Shown here: in pieces, positions 1 to 8,047 of the stretch
Position numbering within the stretch: position 1 is the stretch's first letter
Layout of the letters: the number at the start of each line of letters is the position of its first letter
DNA from: Oceanospirillaceae bacterium
GTDB taxonomy: Bacteria > Pseudomonadota > Gammaproteobacteria > Pseudomonadales > Oceanobacteraceae
Length of the DNA: 46,285 nucleotides
NCBI GenBank assembly: GCA_002723385.1
Contig: PBNY01000073.1
Location: forward strand, 1 to 46,285
Direction: 5' to 3'
Position numbers and translations under genes: made by a program
Notes under the pieces: generated by a model
What the model was told of the DNA's origin: nothing
The model's input: the letters and a program-made list of their open reading frames with translations, nothing else
Databases searched by the model: none

Positions 1-154
1 CTATCGCAGCTGAGTATCCATTTTGAAGGCCGGATTGATGGGTATCTGGATCTGTGAAATTAAGCTGACACAGAACTTTGAACACCCTCCAGGAAGCTGG
101 ATACAGCAATTGAATACTGATCAACCAGCATACTGTGCGTATTTACGATTATGA
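1..154 (+). pseudogene. Frameshifted PD-(D/E)XK nuclease-like C-terminal remnant
   Basis: The first 57 bases read in frame 1 as a peptide containing GRIDGYLDL and then stop. The adjacent frame continues at base 56 with EIKLTQ and runs to a stop at 152-154, passing WIQQLN and AYCAYLRL. Joined by a single frame change near bases 52-58, the two pieces give an Asp followed closely by Glu-Ile-Lys, the spacing of a PD-(D/E)XK nuclease core, and then a Trp/Gln-rich stretch as seen in Cas4/RecB-like nucleases. This is inferred from two short pieces and the gene begins outside the window. It sits next to a defence gene pair, which fits a decayed nuclease, but chance similarity cannot be excluded. Confidence 0.3.
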
Positions 155-211
155 CAATTGAAGAACTGATTCTGGCTAAAACTATGTCAGACTTCGGCCA
201 GAAGCGGGCAT

Positions 212-2110
212 TCAAAGCAAACTATCAAGCTCAATAACTTCATCTTCCCGCGCAAATTTTTTGGCTAAGAGGTTTTTCTTTACCTTGGCTACATCAGATG
301 TATAAATCACATGAGCAAGACTACTCTTCGCTCGTGTGGATGTAACGTAGAACAATCTTCGCGTACGATCCAAACCGATCTCTTCTCCAGCATCCTGTTT
401 TTTCTGGCTTGCTTTAGAAATTTCCTTCGCGCCAAAATATTGCTCATAAGAAAACAAAAATCCTCCCGCTTCATCATCATCCATAACAACCATAACACGC
501 TCAAATTCGTTACCCTTTACGCCTTGATGGGTTCGAAAAATTGAGTTCCCATCGGCATAGTCTTTGTAGTTTCGGATTTGAAAGAAATCGGTCTCTAATG
601 CCCCAGCCCAAGCAGCAATTTCGCTGTCGTCTTTCTCATCTGATTCTTCTTCAACCTCATTATATTCGGAACCCGATACAAACGACTGTAACTTCTCTGG
701 GATCCTAAGCAGCTTTTGCTCAGAAAGCACTTCTAGAACTTCACGAAAACTAACATCATCATTTGAAATCACACTTCTAAACGCGTGTTCCGCAGCTCTA
801 GCAGGCGAGAGTGGATCATCCTTGTTATCGTTAAGTATGCTGGACTCCAAAAGTGGCGACTTATTGTTTCTCAAGATGGACATAAGGTCGGCACGTCGCT
901 TTTCGCGGCTCGCGTCAGCCAGAGGAAAAACAATGTCAGAGAAAAAGTTCAGCTCGGCATTATCACCTTCAGAAATTCGGTCTTTAATTTTCGGTGATTC
1001 TGACAGCCTCTCCCAGAGCTCATCAAACCCGAGCCGACGACTAGCCATTTTATGTTCCAATAATAAAATAGCTGTTTCTTCAGATTTAGTATCTGTCCAA
1101 TCCAAGTCACCCGTCATCTCTGCCATAACCTTGCGAATTTTTTCTTCAATGTCTTGTTTGACTAGATCGTGATGTGGAAGTAAGAAATATCTTACATAAC
1201 CTTCTGCAGATCCATCTTTCGCATATTGATTACGGCCATCATCTTCACTTCGAATTTGATTGCCTAAACCAACGATACGCCGCGCTGATCGATGATTCAT
1301 TTCTTTGTTAAACGTTTTCCAACCGTTTGGCTCAGTCTTACCCAGCTCAACTTCGCCTCCGCCAAAGATACGCTGCATTGAATCTCCGAACAAACCGATA
1401 ACGATTTTTCCAGATTTAACCTTTTGTAGTTCAAAAAATGCGCTCACTACCTCTTTGTTTGTATCTTGGCTTTCGTCAATGAATATAAAAGGAAACTTAT
1501 TCACTATTACCTCGGCCATCATTGGTTTTGTAGTGAGAAAGTTTGAGAAGATTTTTAATACGTCCGCGTGCGATAGTGAGTTTTGGGATGAGTTTACGCC
1601 GTTTGGGTCGTAAACAAATGTACGAGGTTCTGCTAACCATTTAATTTTTTCATTTAAACGGATAATTGTTCTTTTTCGAGCATCTGAAGCCTTGCCAGCA
1701 CGCCCACGCCTTTCTTCGTCTTCAACCTGCGCAAGATCAGAGGGAATCGTTTCCAAGTACCACTTTCGAATGTCCTCATTAAAGCCTGCAATAGCCGACC
1801 AACAAAAGCTGTGAATCGTTGAAACGGCAAAGATTGCATTTTGCTCGATTCGATCCTTGATTTCGTCCGCTGCGTTGTTAGTGAAGGTCACAACTGCAAT
1901 TTGTTTTCCTTGACGAACAAAATCACCAGAATATTTTTCTTTTAGAAAATCAAGAGCTTTCTTTAATGAGTACGTTTTACCAGAACCTGCACCCGCAAAA
2001 GTTATAAAGCTTTTTCCTGAGCCTGTATACAAACACTCATGGATACTTGCGTCAATACTACTATCATGATCTATAGGTTTGGTCTCTGCAAAATAGAATT
2101 CTTCGGACAT
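212..2110 (-). CDS. gajB: UvrD/Rep-like superfamily 1 helicase, GajB-like
   Basis: This is a 632-residue superfamily 1A helicase. Visible motifs are Walker A AGAGSGKT at residues 39-46, the motif TFTNNAA near 75, Walker B IFIDESQDT at 209-217, a late helicase motif HQGVKGNEFE at 528-537, and the C-terminal arginine-finger motif RRLFYVTSTRAK at 584-595. It starts 9 bases after the stop of the upstream OLD-type nuclease, so the two are one transcription unit. An OLD/TOPRIM nuclease followed by a UvrD-like helicase is the architecture of Gabija anti-phage systems, in which GajB senses DNA ends and cooperates with the GajA complex. The protein is longer than the founding GajB of about 490 residues, so I call it GajB-like. 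The gene is AT-rich compared with the chromosomal genes beyond 10.8 kb. Confidence 0.8.
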   Translation of the reverse strand: MSEEFYFAETKPIDHDSSIDASIHECLYTGSGKSFITFAGAGSGKTYSLKKALDFLKEKYSGDFVRQGKQIAVVTFTNNAADEIKDRIEQNAIFAVSTIHSFCWSAIAGFNEDIRKWYLETIPSDLAQVEDEERRGRAGKASDARKRTIIRLNEKIKWLAEPRTFVYDPNGVNSSQNSLSHADVLKIFSNFLTTKPMMAEVIVNKFPFIFIDESQDTNKEVVSAFFELQKVKSGKIVIGLFGDSMQRIFGGGEVELGKTEPNGWKTFNKEMNHRSARRIVGLGNQIRSEDDGRNQYAKDGSAEGYVRYFLLPHHDLVKQDIEEKIRKVMAEMTGDLDWTDTKSEETAILLLEHKMASRRLGFDELWERLSESPKIKDRISEGDNAELNFFSDIVFPLADASREKRRADLMSILRNNKSPLLESSILNDNKDDPLSPARAAEHAFRSVISNDDVSFREVLEVLSEQKLLRIPEKLQSFVSGSEYNEVEEESDEKDDSEIAAWAGALETDFFQIRNYKDYADGNSIFRTHQGVKGNEFERVMVVMDDDEAGGFLFSYEQYFGAKEISKASQKKQDAGEEIGLDRTRRLFYVTSTRAKSSLAHVIYTSDVAKVKKNLLAKKFAREDEVIELDSLL

Positions 2111-2119
2111 AGCTTCCCC

Positions 2120-4300
2120 CTAAATTGGTGGCAAAAGTTGCTTTTTCAGCCATGTGAGGCCATCACTTATATACTCGGGAGGATTGAAGCTGTTCGTCTC
2201 CTTATCAGCAAGATGGAAGAGACAATCGAAAGCGAAGTCACCTTTTTCTAAGCCCTTAACATATTCATAGAGTGAATCAGACAACAGCTTACTATCATCT
2301 TGATGAGCCGTTTTTGCTGTTTGTAATTTAGGTTTGTTCTGGAAATATTTATTCTCAAAATTCGCCAAAATTAGTGCATCTTCAAAAGTCCGGGATAAAA
2401 CTTCCTTATCAGTAATTTGTATTGGTTTCTGGTATGCAACATAAAGCGGTGCAGTTTGGCTTATTGTCGCATGTTTTTCTTTGGGCAAGACTACCAAGTC
2501 ATCCACTGTTTCTTTCTTAGGGTGCCATTTTTTCAAGGTATCGTTATTGGTCTTTTGGCTTGCATTCTTTTGCGGGAAACAAGACTTTCCTGCGTTATCA
2601 ACTGAATCAAGGTCTGTTAAGACTAAGGTTACTACTCCTAGCTTCTCGACTAAACCTCTGTATTTATGCGTGTGCGCCCCATTCACTTCGAGCATAGATA
2701 TATATCGCTTCGAAAGTTCAGGGAAATTTTTAGCTATGAATTCTGGAACCAGAAGTCGCTCTGCTTGCCCTTCAACAAAAATCACTCCGTCAGCAAAAAA
2801 GATATCACAATGGGTAAGTTTCAAATGTTTTCTTACAAACTGGAGTTCTTCTTTAGGTTTCGCAAACAACTCTGACATATTGGCGATTGATGTGTGATCC
2901 ATCGCAATGAACTCATCCGCACTATTTCGTCGGAAATACCGTAAATCTTTGAAGTCTATGTTATCAATAATGTGGCTAGAATGTGTGCTGATAACTAGCT
3001 GTGTTCGATATTCAGGTTTATCTACTTTAGTTTCTGGATCACGCAAATCCGGGTGATTTCGTAATGTATCGTATGCTTTCGAAACAAATACGCGCTGGAC
3101 TTGTGCATGAAGGTTTACTTCTGGTTCTTCAAGTAGAACTAGGTGAATTGGCTCTATTGTTTCATGGGTGTTGCTTTCTGCAGATGCTGATTTTCCCTTT
3201 CGCATCCATTTATCACGAAACTCTAAAAGCCTAAATGTGAGATATATAAGGTTCTGATAACCAAGACCCAAATAACTTTCAGGAATAAAATCTTCACCCT
3301 TATTGTCAAAACGATATCGAACTGACGAGGATTTCTGCAATGCATCTGTGCCACTAATCTTCGCAGAAATTTCAACAGTTGGGTTGCCACCAATACCTGG
3401 ATTCCCCATGTCCTCCAGCTCTTTTAAAGGCTCTTTAAACTGAGTGTTTAATCTATCGGTGAAATCTGTTTCTAGCTTTTGTTGTTGTCCTAATACTTTG
3501 AGGTCATCAGCTTCTGGGAAATCATCTGGATTTAAAATACGTTCGTAATATTCACGGAGTAATTTGTTGAGCCGCTGCTTTTCTGAATATGGCCCTTTTT
3601 GATCTGTGTTATCTTCAGCCCCTAATCCTCGTTGCTCGGATATCACGTCTACCCGTATTAACTTTTTTAAAGTTTCAGTTGTGAGAGCCTGCAAGATTTC
3701 CTTAGTAGCAGGCTCTGTTTCCGTAGCTGGTTGTGCCTCTTTGCTTAAAATGTAGTGCTTTTGTTTAATGTATTTACTGAAATTTCGACCTTTTTCCAAG
3801 AAATCACATAGATCTTTAGGCCACAAGCTTACAGTGCCTCCATGTTTTGACACTACACCTCTCATATCAGCAAACTCTCGACATAATTTGATAATATCGA
3901 TCACTTCGTAAGTTATACGAACTGAGAGCGCGCCGCCGCACCATTCCAAGTCTGGCAGGATGTCGCGAACCTTGTATGCCTCACTTGCTTCCGCTGTAAT
4001 CTCGATGTCTAAACTAGGCAATAAAATAGTTAGGGTGCTCGATAGATTCTCTATTTCTTCGCTATCAGGAAATTTGTGTTCGACCTGTTCGCCCAGCTTT
4101 TGGATTTCTTTCCAGTTCCGTTTCGATATGTCTCTAAATTTTAGGTTATCTGGACTTTTTAAGAATGTGTGTAGTGCTCCAATACAGGATGTTTTTCCAC
4201 TATTGTTAGCGCCGACAAGAATAGTTTTTTTATCATCAAGCACTAATGTTACATCAGCCAGTCGTCGATAGTTTTTTAATTTAAAAGAAGAAATTTCCAT
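2120..4300 (-). CDS. gajA: OLD-family ATP-dependent endonuclease with TOPRIM domain, GajA-like
   Basis: This 726-residue protein has an ABC/SMC-type ATPase split around a long insert, followed by a TOPRIM nuclease domain. Walker A GANNSGKT lies at 30-37, a signature-like LGLGYQN at 344-350, Walker B HLVLLEEP at 386-393 and the H-loop STHSS at 438-442. TOPRIM acidic residues are visible in VEGQAE (509-514) and in DLD (563-565). This matches class 2 OLD nucleases, the class paired with UvrD-like helicases, and GajA, which nicks DNA when nucleotides are depleted during phage infection. It is longer than the founding GajA of about 580 residues, with extra sequence between the ATPase halves (about 150-300). 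The best start is the ATG at 4300, directly before MEISSFKLKNYR, the usual N-terminus of this family. Confidence 0.82.
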   Translation of the reverse strand: MEISSFKLKNYRRLADVTLVLDDKKTILVGANNSGKTSCIGALHTFLKSPDNLKFRDISKRNWKEIQKLGEQVEHKFPDSEEIENLSSTLTILLPSLDIEITAEASEAYKVRDILPDLEWCGGALSVRITYEVIDIIKLCREFADMRGVVSKHGGTVSLWPKDLCDFLEKGRNFSKYIKQKHYILSKEAQPATETEPATKEILQALTTETLKKLIRVDVISEQRGLGAEDNTDQKGPYSEKQRLNKLLREYYERILNPDDFPEADDLKVLGQQQKLETDFTDRLNTQFKEPLKELEDMGNPGIGGNPTVEISAKISGTDALQKSSSVRYRFDNKGEDFIPESYLGLGYQNLIYLTFRLLEFRDKWMRKGKSASAESNTHETIEPIHLVLLEEPEVNLHAQVQRVFVSKAYDTLRNHPDLRDPETKVDKPEYRTQLVISTHSSHIIDNIDFKDLRYFRRNSADEFIAMDHTSIANMSELFAKPKEELQFVRKHLKLTHCDIFFADGVIFVEGQAERLLVPEFIAKNFPELSKRYISMLEVNGAHTHKYRGLVEKLGVVTLVLTDLDSVDNAGKSCFPQKNASQKTNNDTLKKWHPKKETVDDLVVLPKEKHATISQTAPLYVAYQKPIQITDKEVLSRTFEDALILANFENKYFQNKPKLQTAKTAHQDDSKLLSDSLYEYVKGLEKGDFAFDCLFHLADKETNSFNPPEYISDGLTWLKKQLLPPI

Positions 4301-4629
4301 ATAATTAAACGCGTTAAAGCGTACCCTTGTTATATTGAAGTGGAGCTTTCTAGAACGAAGATAACCTCTTTGATGCTCATCCTATCTCTTTTTTCCTTGT
4401 TCGAACTCAGAGTTAAGGCTTCAACGTCCGCTTTGGGTTAACAACAGCCAAGACTCCCATTACGACATTCAAGATAACTAAGCGCATTGTTACGTGCAAC
4501 GGAAATAATTGACTCATCCCTGGGTTTAGCACGAATTGCCTCTCCAAAAAGACAAACTGCCCTCCAAGCAGCGTTGCTTGGTCGAGGGTTGCAAGGGGCT
4601 AGGAACTGCCCTTTGCTCATGGGGTGTTG

Positions 4630-4914
4630 GGGAGCAGGAACGCTCCCTGACTGGGGATTCAACGTCCAGACGTTGATGCATGGTTCGGTGTCGGTGGAGA
4701 GGTCACGTCTCCAAGTCTGACGAGTGCTTCAGCGGCGATACGCTGATTGGCAACGACAAGGCTCAATGCCTGAGGTTGCCACAGCATGGGGGATCAAACG
4801 GGGGGCGCAGCTATCCCCCTTTGCAAGCGTTTGGCAGAGCCGCTTTTGACCTTCTCCGGGTGCGTAGCCACCGAGAAGAAATCGTCAAAAGTGGCAATGC
4901 CAAACACAGCTTGC
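4630..4914. other. Tandem hairpin array, possible structured RNA or folded recombination site
   Basis: Consecutive inverted repeats are visible: GGGAGC/GCTCCC at 4630-4647; TCAACGT/ACGTTGA around a CCAG tetraloop at 4659-4676; GGAGA/TCTCC at 4696-4712; TCAGCG/CGCTGA at 4729-4746; GGCAAC/GTTGCC with an inner AGGC/GCCT at 4749-4780; GGGGGAT/ATCCCCC at 4788-4819; and a 92-base extended hairpin at 4823-4914. This density of stems with short loops is far above what coding or ordinary intergenic DNA shows. I do not recognise a known RNA family. It could be a noncoding RNA on either strand or single-strand DNA structure used by the neighbouring recombinase. Confidence 0.55.
4823..4914. repeat. 92-base extended imperfect hairpin, loosely attC-like in form
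   Basis: Nested arms pair from the outside inward: GCAAGC with GCTTGC, GTTTGGCA with TGCCAAAC, an internal loop gag/caa, CCGCTTTTGAC with GTCAAAAGTGG, CTTCTC with GAGAAG, and a terminal CGGGTG/CCACCG cap. Two long stem blocks separated by small internal loops resemble the folded layout of integron attC sites. The core bases do not match the integron consensus RYYYAAC/GTTRRRY, so it is not an ordinary attC site. It ends 125 bases from the recombinase stop codon. Confidence 0.55.
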
Positions 4915-5038
4915 ATCCACTGTTAAGCGGCTTAATCGCTGCGAGTTTTGATGGCGGTTCAGCGTGACCCTGGTGACCTGCTTTTGCGTATTACGGCAGC
5001 TCATGCCGAGCGAAGGTATGCGACATAAACCGAACACG

Positions 5039-5650
5039 TCACAGCTCTAGCCCAAGATAAAGCGCCTTGATTTCATCGGGTAATACACACAGATACTCCA
5101 GCGTTTGCGCTTCACTGGCATGACCAAAGGCTTTCATCAGCAGCGCCACCGAAGCGCGGCATGTCACACGTTGATGATAACCCCACGTTTTACGCAAGGA
5201 ATGTGACCCAAAATTTCCAGCTAGCTCAACATGCTTGCACCAGTTTTTAACCAAACGATTGACCGCAGAGACGCTCAAAGCTCTGCGTCCACGCCGTGAT
5301 AAAAACAAGGGGGCTTTGGCCTCGCAGCCCTTGGGATGACACGCTAGCCAATTATTAAGCGCGGTAACGCTCACGCGATTCAGCACGATAGAGCGATACT
5401 CGCTGGTCTTGGATTGCTTCACCTCCAGCACATCCCCAACCTTAAGGCCGCGCACTTGCCCAACCGTAAGAGACAGCAGCTCATTCGCCCGGTAAGCCGT
5501 ATTAATCCCTAGCGTAAACAAACACAGATTGCGCGGCTGATCTCGCAACAAAAGCTTGATTTGGCGAATAGCCTCAACGCAGCGAATCGGATGAACTTTA
5601 ATCGACGAACCCTTCTTAGGATGATTGTCATTGCGACCTTTCGGCATCAT
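5039..5650 (-). CDS. Compact tyrosine recombinase (site-specific integrase)
   Basis: This 203-residue tyrosine recombinase consists of little more than the catalytic domain. Numbering from the ATG at 5650, the catalytic set is visible: R54 in AYRANELL, the beta-hairpin lysine K81 in KQSKTSEYR, H150 and R153 in SHSLRKTWGYHQR, H177 in FGHAS, and the nucleophile Y186 in TLEYL. Family integrases are usually 300-400 residues with arm- and core-binding domains, so this one lacks most DNA-binding parts and belongs to the short stand-alone group often found in mobile islands of gammaproteobacteria. The ATG at 5650 is preceded by AGGTG at good spacing; a GTG at 5659 is an alternative. The hairpin array lies directly downstream. 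No tRNA or obvious attachment site is visible next to it. Confidence 0.85.
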   Translation of the reverse strand: MMPKGRNDNHPKKGSSIKVHPIRCVEAIRQIKLLLRDQPRNLCLFTLGINTAYRANELLSLTVGQVRGLKVGDVLEVKQSKTSEYRSIVLNRVSVTALNNWLACHPKGCEAKAPLFLSRRGRRALSVSAVNRLVKNWCKHVELAGNFGSHSLRKTWGYHQRVTCRASVALLMKAFGHASEAQTLEYLCVLPDEIKALYLGLEL

Positions 5651-6061
5651 ACGCAGCACCTGTGATCAAGAATCAGAAGGCAAGCAAGCCGCCAAAAATG
5701 CCACGTTCCCGAAGACTGACTTTTATCTGAAACTTGGCATGATTGAAAAATCTCATGTTAATCAAAGGGATAGCAAGAACTTGAGTGCGTTGTCGTGTGC
5801 TTTAGGAAACACTCAAGCCCTTGCTGGAACGCAGTCATTATAGCTTTACCAACTTTCAGATATTTTTTAAAGAACTTTTTGATCTATCAGGCGTGTTTTT
5901 GGGCATCAAGCTCCGCTACCTCGCCCCGACAAAGCGTCCGCAGCTTTATAACCAAAGATCCACTTTTTTCTTGCGTTTTATTTCAAAGATATGGTAACTG
6001 TAAATTAACAATAAATATAAAAAAATATTTGAACAGAGCTAGAGGGTGCAAAGAGGTTACG
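5651..6061. other. Gene-free region upstream of a small exported-protein gene
   Basis: No open frame here resembles a gene. The part after 5980 is very AT-rich and precedes the plus-strand gene at 6062. TATAAA at 6015-6020 could be its -10 element, without a clear -35 partner. AAAGAGG about 5 bases before the ATG is a plausible ribosome binding site. Confidence 0.4.
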
Positions 6062-6568
6062 ATGTCTTTGCAGTTAAATGACCTTAAAACCAACTTTTTG
6101 GATAAAGTAAAAGTAGCAGCTATTGCCTTGCCGCTGACATTAGCCCCTGCATTTCAAGCGCAAGCAGATGGGGCATACCCAGAGGCAGCGACTATAGAAA
6201 AATTAAAAGAACATTCATGCACAGTAGATCAGCCAGTTTATTGGATGAGTGAAAAGTTAGCAGGTCACCCATTAGTACAAAGCCGACTTAACCCTGATCA
6301 AATTGTAACGGGCAAAGGTGATCATAAGACTATATTAATCGCATTTCTCGGTGGTGTTCATCACAAAAAGTTCAAGCGAGGAGAGACACTTGATGTAGCT
6401 CGTGCAGGAGATAGTTTGGAAGTATCTTATAGTTATTATAAATCTGGTGGAAGTCGCTACCTTAGTCAAGATTCCCATGCTAGGAGTATAGAAAATAAGA
6501 TGAAGCCAGGCTATTCTTTAGTTGGTGCCTGCGCTTCACAAAACACGTTGGCGCTTAATCACAATTAA
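6062..6568 (+). CDS. Small exported protein of unknown function
   Basis: I do not recognise this 168-residue protein. Residues 15-35 form a basic start (KVKV) and a hydrophobic run ending in AQA, which looks like a Sec signal peptide cleaved near residue 35, so the mature protein of about 133 residues would be periplasmic or outside the cell. It has two cysteines, C53 and C157, that could form a disulfide joining its ends. The middle is rich in His, Lys and Tyr (GGVHHKKFKRGE, VSYSYYKSGG). The chosen ATG follows AAAGAGG; the frame stays open upstream to 5795, but that stretch does not look coding. It converges on the coiled-coil gene with one base between their stop codons. Confidence 0.65.
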   Translation: MSLQLNDLKTNFLDKVKVAAIALPLTLAPAFQAQADGAYPEAATIEKLKEHSCTVDQPVYWMSEKLAGHPLVQSRLNPDQIVTGKGDHKTILIAFLGGVHHKKFKRGETLDVARAGDSLEVSYSYYKSGGSRYLSQDSHARSIENKMKPGYSLVGACASQNTLALNHN

Positions 6569-6569
6569 C

Positions 6570-7718
6570 CTAAATTGAAAGCTGAGCACTTGCTCCTGAA
6601 TGAGCAAGTGTTTGATTATTAAGTATCGCAGTACATTGTGGATCAGATTCAATTTTACTGGGATAATCAGAATCTTGATTGATTTTATCAAGGTAAACCT
6701 GCATCAACTCAGCAATTTCGGCGCCAGACTTACCTTCTTTTTGATATTCAAGCGCTTGGAGCTTAAATTGCTTAACGCTTAAGTCTTCTGTAAGTGCGCT
6801 TTGATCACTATCTAGTTGCCCGGCACGTTCAGTGATTAGGTTCAAATATTCCTTAATATCTTGTTTAGTTGAAAGCTGAGCAAGATCAACGCCGGTTATG
6901 TCGGCATGCTTTCGAAGTTCATTTAGCATTTGCTCTGGAGAAATCTCTCCGAAATCAAGCGCCATATGTTGACTTTCGAGCTCAGAAAAAATTTCTTTTT
7001 GCTTTTCAAATTCCGCAAGCCTCGCTGTGTCGCGCTCAACCTCTTGAGCTAATCGGTCATATTCTGCCTGTAAATCGTCTTTTATGCGTGTGCGGCTTTC
7101 TTCTGTGACAATGCCGTTTTCATCGACATAATCTTGTGCGTCAAGCTTAATATTATGTTCTTCTTCTAATGGTTCAAAATGTTTTTGCAGTTGCTTTGTT
7201 GTGAGGCCGTCAAATTCACCCTTATCAATACGCCCTATCATCGCCTCAATAGCCTGCATGGTTTTTTCATTTTCTGCAATTCTAGCCTTCAGATCGTTCA
7301 TGAGCTCATCAAGCCGTTTGATGAAATCGTCTAGTGCCTGAAGCTGGCGGCGTAGCTCCCTTTTCTTTTTATCTTTTTCGTCGCTTTCTTTATAGTGAGC
7401 GACTTGCTGGGCGATTGTAACGCCTGCACCTTCAAGACGACGACCATTCAAGCTATTACCTGTTGCTTCGGCGGCTTCCATAGTTACGCGAACAGTATTA
7501 TTTGCGTCTCTAGCGGTTTCTTCTGCTGCGGTTTTGTGGATGCGAGCAACATGATCTTCTGCTGCTCCTTGTATTGGTGCGGTATTATTACTGTTAGATG
7601 ATGGCGTAGCCGTGCGTATGCCTCCCGCTGGTGCGGGCGGAGTGTACTCTTTCGATATGTCGTTATTACACGCGTTGAAACATGCACTTAAGTTACTCAA
7701 TTGAAATCCCCATCCCAA
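6570..7718 (-). CDS. Coiled-coil protein of unknown function
   Basis: This 382-residue frame gives an acidic, charged protein that I do not recognise. Residues 1-75 are low-complexity (Pro, Ala, Ser, Asn) with two cysteines in ACFNACNND. Residues 115-330 show the Glu/Lys/Leu spacing of long coiled coils, broken near 165-205 by a segment containing EFDGLTTKQ and DYVDENGIVTEE. There is no signal peptide or membrane segment. The start is uncertain: the only upstream start is a TTG at 7718 without a ribosome binding site, while an ATG a few bases away is out of frame, so the 5' end may be damaged or the start may lie further in. It is AT-rich like the rest of the island. A structural or scaffold role is possible but not shown. 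Confidence 0.6.
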   Translation of the reverse strand: MGWGFQLSNLSACFNACNNDISKEYTPPAPAGGIRTATPSSNSNNTAPIQGAAEDHVARIHKTAAEETARDANNTVRVTMEAAEATGNSLNGRRLEGAGVTIAQQVAHYKESDEKDKKKRELRRQLQALDDFIKRLDELMNDLKARIAENEKTMQAIEAMIGRIDKGEFDGLTTKQLQKHFEPLEEEHNIKLDAQDYVDENGIVTEESRTRIKDDLQAEYDRLAQEVERDTARLAEFEKQKEIFSELESQHMALDFGEISPEQMLNELRKHADITGVDLAQLSTKQDIKEYLNLITERAGQLDSDQSALTEDLSVKQFKLQALEYQKEGKSGAEIAELMQVYLDKINQDSDYPSKIESDPQCTAILNNQTLAHSGASAQLSI

Positions 7719-7854
7719 ATTTTTTGTTTTTCTTTTATTGTGAAGAGAAATGATTAACAGCTCGTTAACGCAGCAAAAAAGATCGTATTTTTTATGTTGA
7801 TAGTGTCTGGCTGAAAAATAATGTCTGACGTTAACTATTTGTTAAGAGTTTACT

Positions 7855-7946
7855 GATAGATTGGTTTTTGTAAGCACTCCATGCTTACGCGAACTTTTAT
7901 GTTCACCTGTTAAACTATAACTCCCGCCTTATGGCGGGATTTTTTT
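7855..7946 (+). ncRNA. Possible small RNA ending in an intrinsic terminator
   Basis: GTAAGC/GCTTAC (about 7870-7889), GAAC/GTTC (about 7891-7904) and CCCGCC/GGCGGG (7923-7938) followed by a T-run form three successive stems. No plus-strand gene lies upstream, because the neighbouring gene runs the other way, so this terminator has no obvious client. A short transcript from within 7750-7870 would explain it. No strong promoter is visible, and the left end given is a guess. Confidence 0.3.
7923..7946 (+). terminator. Intrinsic terminator
   Basis: A perfect 6-base GC stem CCCGCC/GGCGGG with loop TTAT is followed by A and seven T residues. It points along the plus strand and would insulate parD from upstream transcription. 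Confidence 0.8.
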
Positions 7947-8047
7947 ATGGCTGTTTTACTGATTCATGCGTTAAGCTGGCTATTTTTTATCAAATTTTGA
8001 CAAAAATAGTAATAATTGGCAGTTTTAAAGAAAAGGAGGTCTTTATC

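Larger units (their letters stand above)
4301..5038. other. 738-base gene-free region rich in hairpins
   Basis: No convincing gene lies here. The first 140 bases hold the AT-rich leader of the minus-strand gajA-like gene, with TATAAC as a possible -10 element about 40 bases upstream of its start. Short open frames in the rest show no family signature and no clear ribosome binding site. From 4630 to 4914 six hairpins follow one another almost without gaps, and a further small one (CGGCA / TGCCG) sits at 4994-5008. The ten bases TTCAACGTCC occur twice, near 4418 and 4658. The region lies directly downstream of the tyrosine recombinase gene. Confidence 0.7.
7719..8047. other. AT-rich intergenic region before parD
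   Basis: No protein gene is seen. The region contains three consecutive plus-strand hairpins, the last with a U-tract, and then the parD leader. TTGACA occurs near 7997 but without a well-spaced -10 element. AAAGGAGG stands just before the parD start codon. Confidence 0.5.

Noticed and set aside
151..236. 28-codon frame overlapping the helicase 3' end
   Set aside because: It has no ribosome binding site and no recognisable motif, and is probably chance next to the nuclease-like remnant.
4823..4914. Calling the 92-base hairpin an integron attC site
   Set aside because: The folded form is similar, but the core bases do not match RYYYAAC/GTTRRRY, and no IntI-type integrase with its extra domain is present.
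4438..4967. Overlapping open frames of 74, 77 and 95 codons in the hairpin region
   Set aside because: No family motif, no convincing ribosome binding site, and the bases are better explained by paired stems that constrain the sequence.
5850..5960. Minus-strand TTCTTTAAAAAA block resembling a boxA element of an rRNA leader
   Set aside because: No rRNA or tRNA gene follows, and a single short motif is not enough.
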